Positions 1 to 5,956 of a stretch of 6,383 bases of DNA are shown piece after piece. The DNA comes from Methanothrix sp. (GTDB taxonomy: Archaea > Halobacteriota > Methanosarcinia > Methanotrichales > Methanotrichaceae), in the NCBI GenBank assembly GCA_012798025.1, contig JAAZNX010000142.1:1-6383 (forward strand). Direction: 5' to 3'. A program made the position numbers and the translations under genes. The notes below the pieces were generated by a model. It was not told where the DNA came from. It worked only from the letters and a program-made list of their open reading frames with translations, and did no database searches. How positions within the stretch are numbered: position 1 is the stretch's first letter; the number at the start of each line of letters is the position of its first letter.

Positions 1-131
1 CCAAGTCGAACACGAGCCTGATCTTCACCCTGCCCGAGGGGAGAAGGGTTTTGGTCTCAGGCTTCGTCTTGATCTCGCAGCCCGAGAACAGAATACAAAA
101 GAGAATGCAGAAGACGAGGTGGAAGTTATGA
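1..131 (+). CDS. rnp1: Ribonuclease P protein component 1 (Rpp29/Pop4 family), 3' end only
   Basis: This is the C-terminal 42 residues of a gene that begins outside the window; the reading frame starts at base 3 and stops with TGA at 129-131. The visible part reads [15 protein letters not shown] and then [11 protein letters not shown], matching the last beta strands and basic helix of archaeal Rpp29, whose usual form has a 'G..I..RPEDR' motif. The family is an Sm-like barrel protein subunit of RNase P, which removes the 5' leader from precursor tRNAs together with the catalytic RNA. Position supports the call, because archaeal spc-type operons commonly carry this gene directly before S17. Its stop overlaps the S17 start in ATGA (128-131), so the two are probably translationally coupled. 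The Q-N in place of R-D in the PEDR-like motif is a mild deviation. The call rests on a short tail plus context. Confidence 0.85.
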   Translation, partial: KSNTSLIFTLPEGRRVLVSGFVLISQPENRIQKRMQKTRWKL

Positions 132-448
132 GGGATATCGGACTGGACGTTAGCGCACCGCAGAAGGAGTGCAACGATCCGAAGTGTCCCTTCCATGGTA
201 CACTGCCTGTGCGCGGCCAGGTCTTCGATTGTACCGTGGTCAGCGACAAGATGGACAATACCGTGGTAGTTTTGCGCAAGTTTGAGAAGAAGGCAAAGAA
301 ATACGAACGATTTGAGAAGAGACAGTCCAAGATTCATGCGCACAATCCCCCATGCATTGATGCAAAAGAAGGGGATCGTGTCAGGATAGCGGAGTGCAGG
401 CCCCTCTCCAAGACCAAATCTTACGTGGTAGTGGAGGTCCTGAAATGA
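128..448 (+). CDS. rps17: 30S ribosomal protein S17 (uS17)
   Basis: The product is 106 residues, the usual archaeal length. S17 is a primary 16S rRNA-binding OB-fold protein of the 30S body. Recognisable segments are the archaeal/eukaryotic N-terminal [12 protein letters not shown] (residues 20-31), [30 protein letters not shown] and the C-terminal [17 protein letters not shown]15, C20 and H23 form a small Cys/His cluster near the N-terminus. The ATG at 128 is chosen because GAGGTG (116-121) sits in the standard register upstream and the ATG overlaps the rnp1 stop. An in-frame GTG at 119 lies inside that SD and would add only three residues, so it is unlikely. The stop overlaps the L14 start in ATGA (445-448). 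Confidence 0.97.
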   Translation: MRDIGLDVSAPQKECNDPKCPFHGTLPVRGQVFDCTVVSDKMDNTVVVLRKFEKKAKKYERFEKRQSKIHAHNPPCIDAKEGDRVRIAECRPLSKTKSYVVVEVLK

Positions 449-843
449 GAGGACATAAGGCCAAGATCCCAAGGGCGATCAACACTGGCGCATACCTGGA
501 TTGTGTGGACAATACAGGTGCGCGGACGCTACACGTCATTTCGGTAAAGAAATACCGAGGCGCGAAAAACCGGCAGCCCTGCGCAGGAATCGGGGATATG
601 GTAATAGTCTCTGTAAAGAAGGGAACTCCAGAGATGCGCAAGCAGATCTTCAAGGCAGTCATCATTCGCCAGAGAAAGGAGTTCCGCAGGCCCGATGGCC
701 TCAGGGTGAGTTTCGAGGATAATGCCGCCGTCATCGTAGATGACGAGGGCGTTCCCAAGGGCTCTGAGGTTAAGGGACCCGTGGCCCGTGAGGTTGCCGA
801 GCGGTTCGGCAAGATCGCCTCAGCGGCATCTATGATTGTGTGA
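445..843 (+). CDS. rpl14: 50S ribosomal protein L14 (uL14)
   Basis: The product is 132 residues and matches archaeal L14/eukaryotic L23. It binds 23S rRNA and forms part of the inter-subunit surface. The five-stranded barrel begins at [17 protein letters not shown] (residues 18-34). The L14 signature lies at about 71-98 (AVIIRQRK, then [15 protein letters not shown]), and the C-terminus [19 protein letters not shown] is typical. The ATG at 445 is chosen over the in-frame upstream codon at 394 because family members begin at [12 protein letters not shown], because GGAGGT (433-438) precedes it, and because it overlaps the S17 stop in ATGA. The stop TGA (841-843) runs straight into the L24 start region. 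Confidence 0.97.
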   Translation: MRGHKAKIPRAINTGAYLDCVDNTGARTLHVISVKKYRGAKNRQPCAGIGDMVIVSVKKGTPEMRKQIFKAVIIRQRKEFRRPDGLRVSFEDNAAVIVDDEGVPKGSEVKGPVAREVAERFGKIASAASMIV

Positions 844-848
844 TGATT

Positions 849-1208
849 ATGAAGAGCATTCAGCCAAGGAAGCAGCGGAAGGAGAGGTATACGGCACCGT
901 TGCACAAGCGTCAAAAGTACATGCATGCACCCTTGAGCAAAGCTCTGCGCGAAGAGCTGAAGAAGCGCAATGCGGAGCTTCGCAAGGGCGATACTGTTAA
1001 GGTAATGCGTGGAGATCACGCAGGCACCGAGGGATTGGTCGAGGATGTGGATCTCAAGAGGTGCACCATCAAGGTAGCAGGCGTGAGCAACTACCGCGCG
1101 GACGGAACAGAAGTGCCCAGAACCCTTCATCCCTCCAATGTCATGATCGTAAAGCTCGAGCTTGAGGACGCAAAGAGGGAGAAGATCTTCGCGAGGCGAT
1201 CCGCGTGA
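849..1208 (+). CDS. rpl24: 50S ribosomal protein L24 (uL24)
   Basis: The product is 119 residues from ATG 849. L24 is an early assembly protein that binds 23S rRNA near the tunnel exit. The N-terminus [20 protein letters not shown] (residues 5-24) is the archaeal signature. A KOW motif follows at about 45-72 ([17 protein letters not shown]), and the end contains [16 protein letters not shown]. The start is uncertain by two codons: GTG 840, ATG 843 (in a TGATG junction with the L14 stop) and ATG 849 are all in frame. ATG 849 is preferred because family members place Met about four residues before QPRKQRK, and because GTGAT (840-844) lies in the same register as the SD of other genes here. The stop overlaps the S4e start in GTGA (1205-1208). 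Confidence 0.95.
   Translation: MKSIQPRKQRKERYTAPLHKRQKYMHAPLSKALREELKKRNAELRKGDTVKVMRGDHAGTEGLVEDVDLKRCTIKVAGVSNYRADGTEVPRTLHPSNVMIVKLELEDAKREKIFARRSA
1193..1202 (+). promoter_or_regulatory. Extended Shine-Dalgarno for rps4e
   Basis: GAGGCGATCC matches nine of ten bases of the complement (GAGGTGATCC) of the 16S rRNA 3' end expected in archaea. It ends two bases before the GTG start at 1205 and lies within the L24 coding region. It decides the start of S4e, which would otherwise be ambiguous because the codon is not ATG. Confidence 0.75.
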
Positions 1209-1909
1209 GCAGACACCAAAAGAGGGTAACCATTCCCGTGAGCTGGCCCATTGCCAGAAAGACCAAAAAGTGGGTGGCCAAGGCTAGCCCCGGACCTCAT
1301 TCATCACAGGAGAGCATACCTCTTGTAACTATAATTCGGGATATGCTCAAGCTCGTGGATAATGCTCGCGAAGCAAAGAGGGTCCTTTACGAGGGCAAGG
1401 TGTTGGTGGACGGAAAGGTCCAGAAGGATTACAAGCTGCCGGTTGGCATATTTGATGTAATATCCATCCCGCTTCTTGATCAGCAATACAGAATGCTGAA
1501 AGATGCCAGAGGGATGTTCTACTTAAGCCTTCTTGAGCCAGGCGAAGTGAGAAAGCTGGCCAGAATTGAGAACAAGACAATTCTCAAGGGCAATAGACAG
1601 CAGCTCAATCTATCCGACGGCTCAAATAAGCTCTACGAAGGAGAGTTCAAAGTGGGCGATTCTCTTGTTCTCTCAATTCCCGAGAAGAACATCGAGGACA
1701 GGATCGAGTTCAAAGTCGGCAACCTGGCCATGGTCGTAGGTGGAAAGCACGCCGGACAGACTGGAAAGATCAAGGAGATCATAACCGTGAAGAGCTCCCA
1801 GCCCAACAGGGTGATAATCTCTGGAGACGAGGAGTTCGAGACCATAGAAGATTACGTCTATATGATCGGAAAAGACCAGCCTGTAATCAAACTGGGGGCA
1901 ACTAGATGA
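1205..1909 (+). CDS. rps4e: 30S ribosomal protein S4e (eS4)
   Basis: The product is 234 residues, typical for the archaeal/eukaryotic S4e family, which bacteria lack. It binds 16S rRNA in the 30S body. The order of parts is: a basic N-terminus with [16 protein letters not shown] (residues 4-19); an S4-type RNA-binding domain at about 41-88 ([21 protein letters not shown], then [18 protein letters not shown]); a central beta domain; a KOW-like segment at about 171-200 ([19 protein letters not shown]); and the conserved C-terminal [12 protein letters not shown]. It begins with GTG at 1205, overlapping the L24 stop by four bases (GTGA). GAGGCGATCC (1193-1202) upstream is a long near-match to the archaeal SD and supports this non-ATG start. 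The stop overlaps the L5 start. Confidence 0.97.
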   Translation: MSRHQKRVTIPVSWPIARKTKKWVAKASPGPHSSQESIPLVTIIRDMLKLVDNAREAKRVLYEGKVLVDGKVQKDYKLPVGIFDVISIPLLDQQYRMLKDARGMFYLSLLEPGEVRKLARIENKTILKGNRQQLNLSDGSNKLYEGEFKVGDSLVLSIPEKNIEDRIEFKVGNLAMVVGGKHAGQTGKIKEIITVKSSQPNRVIISGDEEFETIEDYVYMIGKDQPVIKLGATR

Positions 1910-2421
1910 ATGTCATGCTTGAGCCCCGCATCGATAAAGTTGTCGTGCACGTGGGCGTGGGAGAGAGCGGCCAGCGGCTGGTCAATGCAGAGACCATCCT
2001 AAAAGCCATTACGCATCATACGCCTGTTCGGTCGATCGCCAAAAAAACTCTGCCAAACTTCGGCATCAAGAAGAAAGAGCCCATAGGAGCAAAGCTTACC
2101 TTGAGGGGTAAGGCGGCTGAGGATTTTCTGGCCGTAGCACTGAAAGCTGCAGGAAGCAGCCTGAAGAAGAGCCAGTTCGATGAGCAGGGCAACTTCTCCT
2201 TTGGCATTGAAGAGCACACCGACTTCCCTGGCATGAGGTACGACCCTGAGATCGGCATATTCGGAATGGATGTCTCAGTGGCGATGAAGAGAGCAGGTTA
2301 TAGGATTGCCCGAAGGCGCATCTGCCAAAAGAGGCTCCCTGCCAGGCAGAGGCTGGGCAAGGACGACACAGTGGAGTTCGTCCAAAAGAGGTTCGGCGTA
2401 GTGATCTTGGAGGCAGCATGA
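1906..2421 (+). CDS. rpl5: 50S ribosomal protein L5 (uL5)
   Basis: The product is 171 residues, normal for archaeal L5. L5 binds 5S rRNA and contacts the P-site tRNA and the central protuberance. Diagnostic segments are [19 protein letters not shown] (residues 11-29), the L5 signature region around [21 protein letters not shown] (48-68), and [24 protein letters not shown] (99-122). ATG 1906 overlaps the S4e stop as ATGA (1906-1909). The upstream SD is weak: only a run of five G (1894-1898). A second in-frame ATG at 1915 would shorten the protein by three residues and has no better SD, so 1906 is kept. The stop overlaps the S14 start at 2418-2421. Confidence 0.96.
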   Translation: MNVMLEPRIDKVVVHVGVGESGQRLVNAETILKAITHHTPVRSIAKKTLPNFGIKKKEPIGAKLTLRGKAAEDFLAVALKAAGSSLKKSQFDEQGNFSFGIEEHTDFPGMRYDPEIGIFGMDVSVAMKRAGYRIARRRICQKRLPARQRLGKDDTVEFVQKRFGVVILEAA

Positions 2422-2570
2422 AGAAAGGCAAGAAGGTCTTCGGAAGGGGTGCAAACACCTGCAAGCGCTGTGGTAACAAGAATGGCCTGGTGAGAAAGTA
2501 CGGAATATACCTGTGCAGACAGTGCTTCCGAGAGATTGCCCCTGAGATGGGCTTTGAAAAATATTCGTAG
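2418..2570 (+). CDS. rps14: 30S ribosomal protein S14 (uS14), zinc-binding type
   Basis: This short gene encodes 50 residues beginning [19 protein letters not shown] and ending FEKYS before TAG at 2568-2570. S14 binds 16S rRNA in the 30S head. Four cysteines in two CxxC pairs (C15/C18 and C33/C36) form the zinc site of the C+ type of S14. [17 protein letters not shown] (residues 24-40) is the family signature, and the length matches archaeal orthologues. The ATG at 2418 overlaps the L5 stop (ATGA), and GGAGG (2409-2413) lies upstream at closer spacing than elsewhere in the operon. Its position between L5 and S8 is the canonical one. A gene finder with a 60-codon cutoff would miss it. Confidence 0.96.
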   Translation: MKKGKKVFGRGANTCKRCGNKNGLVRKYGIYLCRQCFREIAPEMGFEKYS

Positions 2571-2576
2571 GTGGTC
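2568..2576 (+). promoter_or_regulatory. Stop codon fused to Shine-Dalgarno, S14/S8 junction
   Basis: TAGGTGGTC begins with the TAG stop of S14 and continues as AGGTGGTC. This can pair over eight bases with the expected archaeal anti-SD with one G-U wobble. The GTG start of S8 follows after four bases. The same nine bases recur at the next junction. Confidence 0.75.
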
Positions 2577-2580
2577 ACAC

Positions 2581-2970
2581 GTGTTGTTAGATCCACTGGC
2601 CGATGCACTGTCCGTTATTAAGAATGCGGAGAGCGTTGGCAAACCCGAATGTATGATCCATCCCGCCTCCAAGCTCATAGGTCGAGCGCTTAAGGTGATG
2701 GCGGACCGTGGCTACATCGGTGAGTTCGAGTTCGTTGACGACGGAAAGTCAGGAATGTTTAGAGTAAAGCTTCTGGGAAGGATTAACCGCTGCGGCGTCA
2801 TCAAGCCCCGGTTTGCAACCAAAGTCTCGGAGCTTGAAAAATGGGAGAAGCGATTCCTCCCAGCCAGGAACTTCGGAGTGCTGATCCTTAGCACAAGCAG
2901 GGGAGTCATGGCTCACAGCGATGCCAGGGCCCAATCACTGGGTGGACAGCTCCTGGCCTATGTATATTAG
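2581..2970 (+). CDS. rps8: 30S ribosomal protein S8 (uS8)
   Basis: The product is 129 residues. S8 is a primary 16S rRNA-binding protein of the platform. The N-terminus [16 protein letters not shown], then [20 protein letters not shown] (residues 28-47), [25 protein letters not shown] and the C-terminal S8 signature [18 protein letters not shown] (99-116) followed by GGQLLAYVY identify the archaeal form. The start is GTG 2581. The frame stays open upstream to 2536, but that would read through the S14 gene and lacks family similarity. AGGTGGTC (2569-2576) is in SD position, and orthologues begin with M(V)LLDPLA. This is the largest gap in the window, 10 bases after the S14 stop. Confidence 0.96.
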   Translation: MLLDPLADALSVIKNAESVGKPECMIHPASKLIGRALKVMADRGYIGEFEFVDDGKSGMFRVKLLGRINRCGVIKPRFATKVSELEKWEKRFLPARNFGVLILSTSRGVMAHSDARAQSLGGQLLAYVY

Positions 2971-2976
2971 GTGGTC
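2968..2976 (+). promoter_or_regulatory. Stop codon fused to Shine-Dalgarno, S8/L6 junction
   Basis: TAGGTGGTC contains the S8 stop TAG (2968-2970) and the SD of L6. The ATG at 2980 follows after three bases. This site overlaps an in-frame GTG (2971), so that GTG is better read as part of the SD than as the L6 start. Confidence 0.75.
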
Positions 2977-2979
2977 GCA

Positions 2980-3510
2980 ATGGTCAAAGAGATTGCACGA
3001 CAGATAGAGATTCCAAAAGAAGTTGCCGTGACCGTGGATGGAAATACCGTTACGGTTAAAGGCCCCAAGGGCGAGATCTCCAGGCAGCTTTCCTATCCTG
3101 AGATAGAGATCAGGAAAGAGGAATCCCATCTGGTCGTGAATTCCAAACTCGATCGCAAGCGTCAGAGGGCCATGGTTGGAACCCTGGCGGCGCACATATG
3201 CAATATGATTAAAGGCGTCACTGAAGGATATGAGTACAAGATGAAGGTCGTGTACTCTCACTTTCCAATCCAGCTCAAGGCGGCTGCAGACGAGCTTATC
3301 ATCAATAACTTCCTCGGCGAGAGGAAGCCTCGATCCGCCAAAATCTTGCCCGGAACCAAGGTGAATTTAGGAAAGGATGAGGTAGTGATCACAGGCATCG
3401 ACAAGGAGCGCGTTGGCCAGACTATGGCCAATATCGAGCAGGCCACGCGGGTGCGGGGATTCGATATCAGGATATTCCAAGATGGGATATACCTGGTGGA
3501 CAAGAGGTGA
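2980..3510 (+). CDS. rpl6: 50S ribosomal protein L6 (uL6)
   Basis: The product is 176 residues, matching archaeal L6/eukaryotic L9. It binds 23S rRNA near the factor-binding site and has two similar domains. Domain 1 (about 1-80) contains VTVDGNTVTVKGPKGEISR and RQRAMVGTLAAHICNMIKGV. Domain 2 (about 85-176) contains the archaeal/eukaryotic signature NFLGERKPRSAKILPG (110-125). ATG 2980 is preferred over an in-frame GTG at 2971, because AGGTGGTC (2969-2976) overlaps that GTG and acts as the SD, and because orthologues begin MVKEI-like. The L6 stop TGA (3508-3510) sits inside the SD of L32e. Confidence 0.97.
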   Translation: MVKEIARQIEIPKEVAVTVDGNTVTVKGPKGEISRQLSYPEIEIRKEESHLVVNSKLDRKRQRAMVGTLAAHICNMIKGVTEGYEYKMKVVYSHFPIQLKAAADELIINNFLGERKPRSAKILPGTKVNLGKDEVVITGIDKERVGQTMANIEQATRVRGFDIRIFQDGIYLVDKR

Positions 3511-3512
3511 CC
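3504..3512 (+). promoter_or_regulatory. Shine-Dalgarno containing the L6 stop, for rpl32e
   Basis: GAGGTGACC includes the L6 stop TGA (3508-3510). The GAGGTGA part is a perfect seven-base match to the expected archaeal SD. ATG 3516 follows after three bases. The site covers the alternative GTG start at 3507 and therefore argues against it. Confidence 0.8.
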
Positions 3513-3515
3513 GGG

Positions 3516-3890
3516 ATGGCACAGAGATTACTGAGAGTGAGAGCCAGGCAGAAGGCCAAGAAGCCTGAGTTTAAATTTCACGATTCACATAAAAAGAAGA
3601 GGCTGCCCACAAGTTGGCGAAAGCCTCGCGGTCTGCACAACAAGCTCCGGCAGCAGATTGCTGCCAAAGGCAAGCTGGTAAGGCCTGGGTTTGGAAGCCC
3701 CAAAGCAGTACGAGGATTCCATCCTTGCGGCCTGCCGGAGATGCTGGTGAATAACGTTGCAGATCTGGAGAGGGCAAAGGGCTATGCTGTGCGCATCGCC
3801 TCCGCGGTGGGAATGAAGAAACGCCAGGAGATCCAGGCCAAGGCTGTGGAGATGGGCTACAAGGTACTGAACCCCAAGGGAGGCGCCTGA
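3516..3890 (+). CDS. rpl32e: 50S ribosomal protein L32e (eL32)
   Basis: The product is 124 residues from ATG 3516. The family is restricted to archaea and eukaryotes and is a 23S rRNA-binding protein of the large subunit. Recognisable parts are the basic core FKFHDSHKKKRLPTSWRKPRG (residues 19-39), then RPGFGSPKAVRGFHPCGLPE (56-75) and the C-terminal AVRIASAVGMKKRQEI. Some archaeal orthologues carry a long N-terminal extension; this one is the short form. An in-frame GTG at 3507 would add three residues, but it lies inside the GAGGTGACC SD (3504-3512), so ATG 3516 is chosen. The gene follows L6 and precedes L19e, the standard archaeal order. Confidence 0.96.
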   Translation: MAQRLLRVRARQKAKKPEFKFHDSHKKKRLPTSWRKPRGLHNKLRQQIAAKGKLVRPGFGSPKAVRGFHPCGLPEMLVNNVADLERAKGYAVRIASAVGMKKRQEIQAKAVEMGYKVLNPKGGA

Positions 3891-3891
3891 G

Positions 3892-4353
3892 ATGCCCGAT
3901 TTTAAGACTCAGCGCAGGTTGGCAGCAGCGGAGCTCGCCGTTGGCGAGAGTCGCGTCTGGATCAATCCCGATCCCGAAGTCGCAGGCGATCTGGCGGATG
4001 CCATAACTCGAGAGGATATCCGTTCCCAAATTGACGCTGGAAATATCAAGGCTAAGCCCAAAAAGGGAAACAGCCGGGCAAGATTCAGGGCCAGGGCAGC
4101 CAAGCGGGCCTACGGCCACGGCAAGGGAGCAGGGCGCAGAAAAGGAGCCCAGGGAGCTAGGACACCTCATAAGGAGCAGTGGATGACTAAGATCCGCGCT
4201 CTGAGGAAGAGGCTGAAACAGCTTCGGGATGACGATCAGATAGACCGGCATGCCTACAGGTTGCTCTACCGCAAATCCAAGGGCGGCGAGTACAGAAGCA
4301 TTTCGCATCTCAACGCCTACATCAAGGCCAAAAGCCTTTCCAGAGGTGAGTGA
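3892..4353 (+). CDS. rpl19e: 50S ribosomal protein L19e (eL19)
   Basis: The product is 153 residues, normal for archaeal L19e. This mainly helical protein of the large subunit takes part in an inter-subunit bridge. Family landmarks are LAAAELAVGESRVWINPD (residues 10-27), AITREDIRSQID (38-49), the glycine- and arginine-rich rRNA-binding segment KRAYGHGKGAGRRKGAQGAR (71-90), and the C-terminal helix starting TKIRALRKRLKQLRDD. ATG 3892 follows the L32e stop after one base, with GGGAGG (3878-3883) upstream. The stop TGA (4351-4353) lies two codons after the SD of the next gene. Confidence 0.97.
   Translation: MPDFKTQRRLAAAELAVGESRVWINPDPEVAGDLADAITREDIRSQIDAGNIKAKPKKGNSRARFRARAAKRAYGHGKGAGRRKGAQGARTPHKEQWMTKIRALRKRLKQLRDDDQIDRHAYRLLYRKSKGGEYRSISHLNAYIKAKSLSRGE
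4342..4350 (+). promoter_or_regulatory. Shine-Dalgarno deciding the TTG start of rpl18
   Basis: AGAGGTGAG lies in the last codons of L19e, immediately before its TGA stop. The A of AGG is 11 bases before TTG 4355, the commonest register in this window. The GAGGTGA core is a perfect match to the expected SD. Confidence 0.8.
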
Positions 4354-4354
4354 C

Positions 4355-4864
4355 TTGGCTACAGGACCAAGATACAAAGTGCCCTTCCGCAGGCGGAGAG
4401 AGGGCAAGACCAACTATCACGTCAGATATAAACTTATACTATCGAAGAAACCGAGGGTTGTGGCCAGAAAGAGCAATGCCAGCACCACAATACAGCTGGT
4501 TGTAGCGGAGCAAAAAGGCGACAAAACGCTGCTGACGGTCAATTCCAAGGAATTGGAAGGCTTCGGGTATACTCTTGGAAAGGGCAATTTGCCAGCAGCA
4601 TACCTTACAGGGCTCCTCTTTGGAAAGAAGATGCTGGCCCTAGGGGTGAGCGAGGGCATAGCAGACATTGGCCTGCATGCATCCACTCGTGGCAACAGGA
4701 TCTATGCTGCTATAAAAGGCGTCGTGGACGCAGGCGTTCATGTGCCTCACAGCCCGGAGATCTTCCCAGAGGATGAGAGGATTCGCGGTGAGCACATAAA
4801 GGAACACACCGGAGCGGACATCGTGGCCCAATTTGAGCAGGCCCGCGAGAAGATACTGGGGTGA
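4355..4864 (+). CDS. rpl18: 50S ribosomal protein L18 (uL18), TTG start
   Basis: The product is 169 residues, the archaeal length. L18 binds 5S rRNA and, with L5, anchors it in the central protuberance. The N-terminus [20 protein letters not shown] (residues 2-21), [14 protein letters not shown] (81-94), DIGLHAST and [12 protein letters not shown] (137-148) identify it. The start appears to be TTG at 4355, because orthologues begin [17 protein letters not shown] and the codon before GCT-ACA-GGA is TTG. AGAGGTGAG (4342-4350) lies in exactly the SD register used by its neighbours. The only nearby alternative, GTG 4346, is inside that SD. The frame stays open back to 4250, but that region is the L19e gene. 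The gene starts one base after the L19e stop. Confidence 0.96.
   Translation: MATGPRYKVPFRRRREGKTNYHVRYKLILSKKPRVVARKSNASTTIQLVVAEQKGDKTLLTVNSKELEGFGYTLGKGNLPAAYLTGLLFGKKMLALGVSEGIADIGLHASTRGNRIYAAIKGVVDAGVHVPHSPEIFPEDERIRGEHIKEHTGADIVAQFEQAREKILG
4858..4864 (+). promoter_or_regulatory. Shine-Dalgarno containing the L18 stop, for rps5
   Basis: GGGGTGA ends with the L18 stop TGA (4862-4864) and precedes the S5 GTG start at 4869 by four bases. GGTGA matches the expected SD; the base before it is G instead of A. Confidence 0.7.
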
Positions 4865-4868
4865 GACT

Positions 4869-5492
4869 GTGGATCAGAAAAAGAAACGCGATTTTTACCA
4901 GGAAGAATGGGTCCCCAGGACCAGGCTGGGCAGGCTAGTTTTCGAGGGCCAGGTAACTACCTTCGATGAGGCTATTGCGTCGGGGCTGCCTATTAAGGAG
5001 GCAGGCCTGATAGATGTGCTTATTCCCGGTCTTGAGGACGAGGTTTTGGATATCAACATGGTTCAGAGGATGACCGACTCCGGAAGGAGGGTCAAATTCA
5101 GAACCACTGTGATAGTAGGCAATAGGGATGGCTATATCGGCCTTGGTGAAGGCAAGGATGTTCAGGTGGGTCGTGCGATCAAAAAGGGTATCGACAACGC
5201 CAAACTGAATATCATGAAGGTCAAGCGCGGATGTGGTAGCTGGGAATGCGGCTGTGGTTTGCCACATACTGTTCCCTATGAGGTTGTAGGCGAGTCTGGA
5301 AGCGTCAGAGTGGTGCTCATCCCTGCCCCTAGGGGCCTTGGGATAGCCGCTGGTGATACCTCCAAGAAGGTCATGGATATGGCAGGCATCAAGGATGTCT
5401 GGACAAGAACGGCCGGTTCGACAAGGACCACCCTCAACTTTGCCAAAGCTACCTACAATGCATTGATCAATACCATAACAGTGAGGGCCTGA
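4869..5492 (+). CDS. rps5: 30S ribosomal protein S5 (uS5)
   Basis: The product is 207 residues from GTG 4869, matching archaeal S5/eukaryotic S2. It lines the mRNA entry side of the 30S subunit and contributes to decoding accuracy. [13 protein letters not shown] (residues 12-24) is the archaeal N-terminus. The double-stranded-RNA-binding-like domain follows at about 55-120 ([21 protein letters not shown]), and the C-terminal domain includes [20 protein letters not shown] (144-163). A cysteine-rich stretch with C122, C127, C129 and H133 sits between them. The start is supported by GGGGTGA (4858-4864) and by family length. The frame is open back to 4833, but that would overlap L18 by more than 30 bases without a better SD. 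Confidence 0.96.
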   Translation: MDQKKKRDFYQEEWVPRTRLGRLVFEGQVTTFDEAIASGLPIKEAGLIDVLIPGLEDEVLDINMVQRMTDSGRRVKFRTTVIVGNRDGYIGLGEGKDVQVGRAIKKGIDNAKLNIMKVKRGCGSWECGCGLPHTVPYEVVGESGSVRVVLIPAPRGLGIAAGDTSKKVMDMAGIKDVWTRTAGSTRTTLNFAKATYNALINTITVRA

Positions 5493-5494
5493 AG

Positions 5495-5950
5495 ATGTTT
5501 GCCATAGTGAGATTGAGAGGCGAGGTTAATCTCAGGCCAGAGGTTAAGGACACCCTGGCGATGCTGCGCATTCACAGGGTCAACCACTGTGCTGTAGTCG
5601 GGGAGAACCACCACTATCGTGGCATGATCCAGAAGGTGAAGGATTACGTCGCCTGGGGCAAGATAGACGATGACACTTTGGCCATGCTCCTTGAGAGGCG
5701 TGGGCGGCTGAGCGGAAATCGGCGTCTTACAGAGCAGTTCTTGAAGGAGAACACACCCTATCGCTCCTTTAGGGAATTTGCTTCGGCTGTGAACTCTGGC
5801 TCTGCAAGCCTGACGGCCTATGGAATAAAGCCCATCTTCAGGTTGCATCCGGCAAGAAAGGGCTTGAAGACCACAAAGAAGACTGCAGGGCAAGGCGGAG
5901 ATATCGGCTTTCGCGAGGACCTGGCAGATCTTATCAAGAGGATGAGGTAG
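5495..5950 (+). CDS. rpl30: 50S ribosomal protein L30 (uL30), long archaeal form
   Basis: The product is 151 residues, matching archaeal L30/eukaryotic L7 rather than the roughly 60-residue bacterial L30. It binds 23S rRNA. The ferredoxin-like L30 core occupies residues 1-60 (FAIVRLRGEVNLRPEVKDTL, then LRIHRVNHCAVV and VKDYVAWGKID). The archaeal extension follows, with LTEQFLKENTPYRSF and the conserved KPIFRLHPARKGLK (112-125). ATG 5495 starts two bases after the S5 stop, and GAGGG (5483-5487) upstream is in register. The stop TAG (5948-5950) overlaps the SD of L15. Confidence 0.97.
   Translation: MFAIVRLRGEVNLRPEVKDTLAMLRIHRVNHCAVVGENHHYRGMIQKVKDYVAWGKIDDDTLAMLLERRGRLSGNRRLTEQFLKENTPYRSFREFASAVNSGSASLTAYGIKPIFRLHPARKGLKTTKKTAGQGGDIGFREDLADLIKRMR
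5944..5950 (+). promoter_or_regulatory. Shine-Dalgarno overlapping the L30 stop, for rpl15
   Basis: GAGGTAG includes the TAG stop of L30 (5948-5950). The GAGGT core lies 8 bases before ATG 5957. Confidence 0.65.
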
Positions 5951-5956
5951 AAAGCG

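Noticed and set aside
381..1130. A 249-codon open frame on the minus strand opposite L14 and L24.
   Set aside because: It is a shadow of two conserved genes, with no recognisable domain and no SD or operon context of its own.
2096..2608. A minus-strand frame of 170 codons opposite L5 and S14.
   Set aside because: Its composition is low-complexity and family-unlike, and it spans the S14 gene and two junctions whose sense-strand proteins are certain.
3571..4413. A long open frame of 280 codons on the minus strand opposite L32e, L19e and the start of L18.
   Set aside because: It is antisense to three confidently identified genes, its translation resembles no family I recognise, it is rich in Ser, Pro and Leu as expected from the reverse complement of Lys/Arg-rich genes, and it crosses gene boundaries.
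4425..4440. An AT-rich stretch (GATATAAACTTATACT) in L18 that resembles an archaeal promoter element.
   Set aside because: It encodes RYKLIL in the conserved part of L18, and there is no gene start at a suitable distance downstream.
4711..4718. TATAAAAG, a match to a TATA box, inside L18 upstream of S5.
   Set aside because: The bases encode conserved L18 residues (AIKG), no purine-rich BRE is evident upstream, and S5 has its own SD and close coupling to L18. A chance match is more likely than an internal promoter.
5325..5336. A perfect 12-base palindrome GCCCCTAGGGGC in S5.
   Set aside because: It encodes the conserved PAPRG segment of S5, has no loop or U-tract, and is not at a gene boundary, so a terminator or operator role is not supported.
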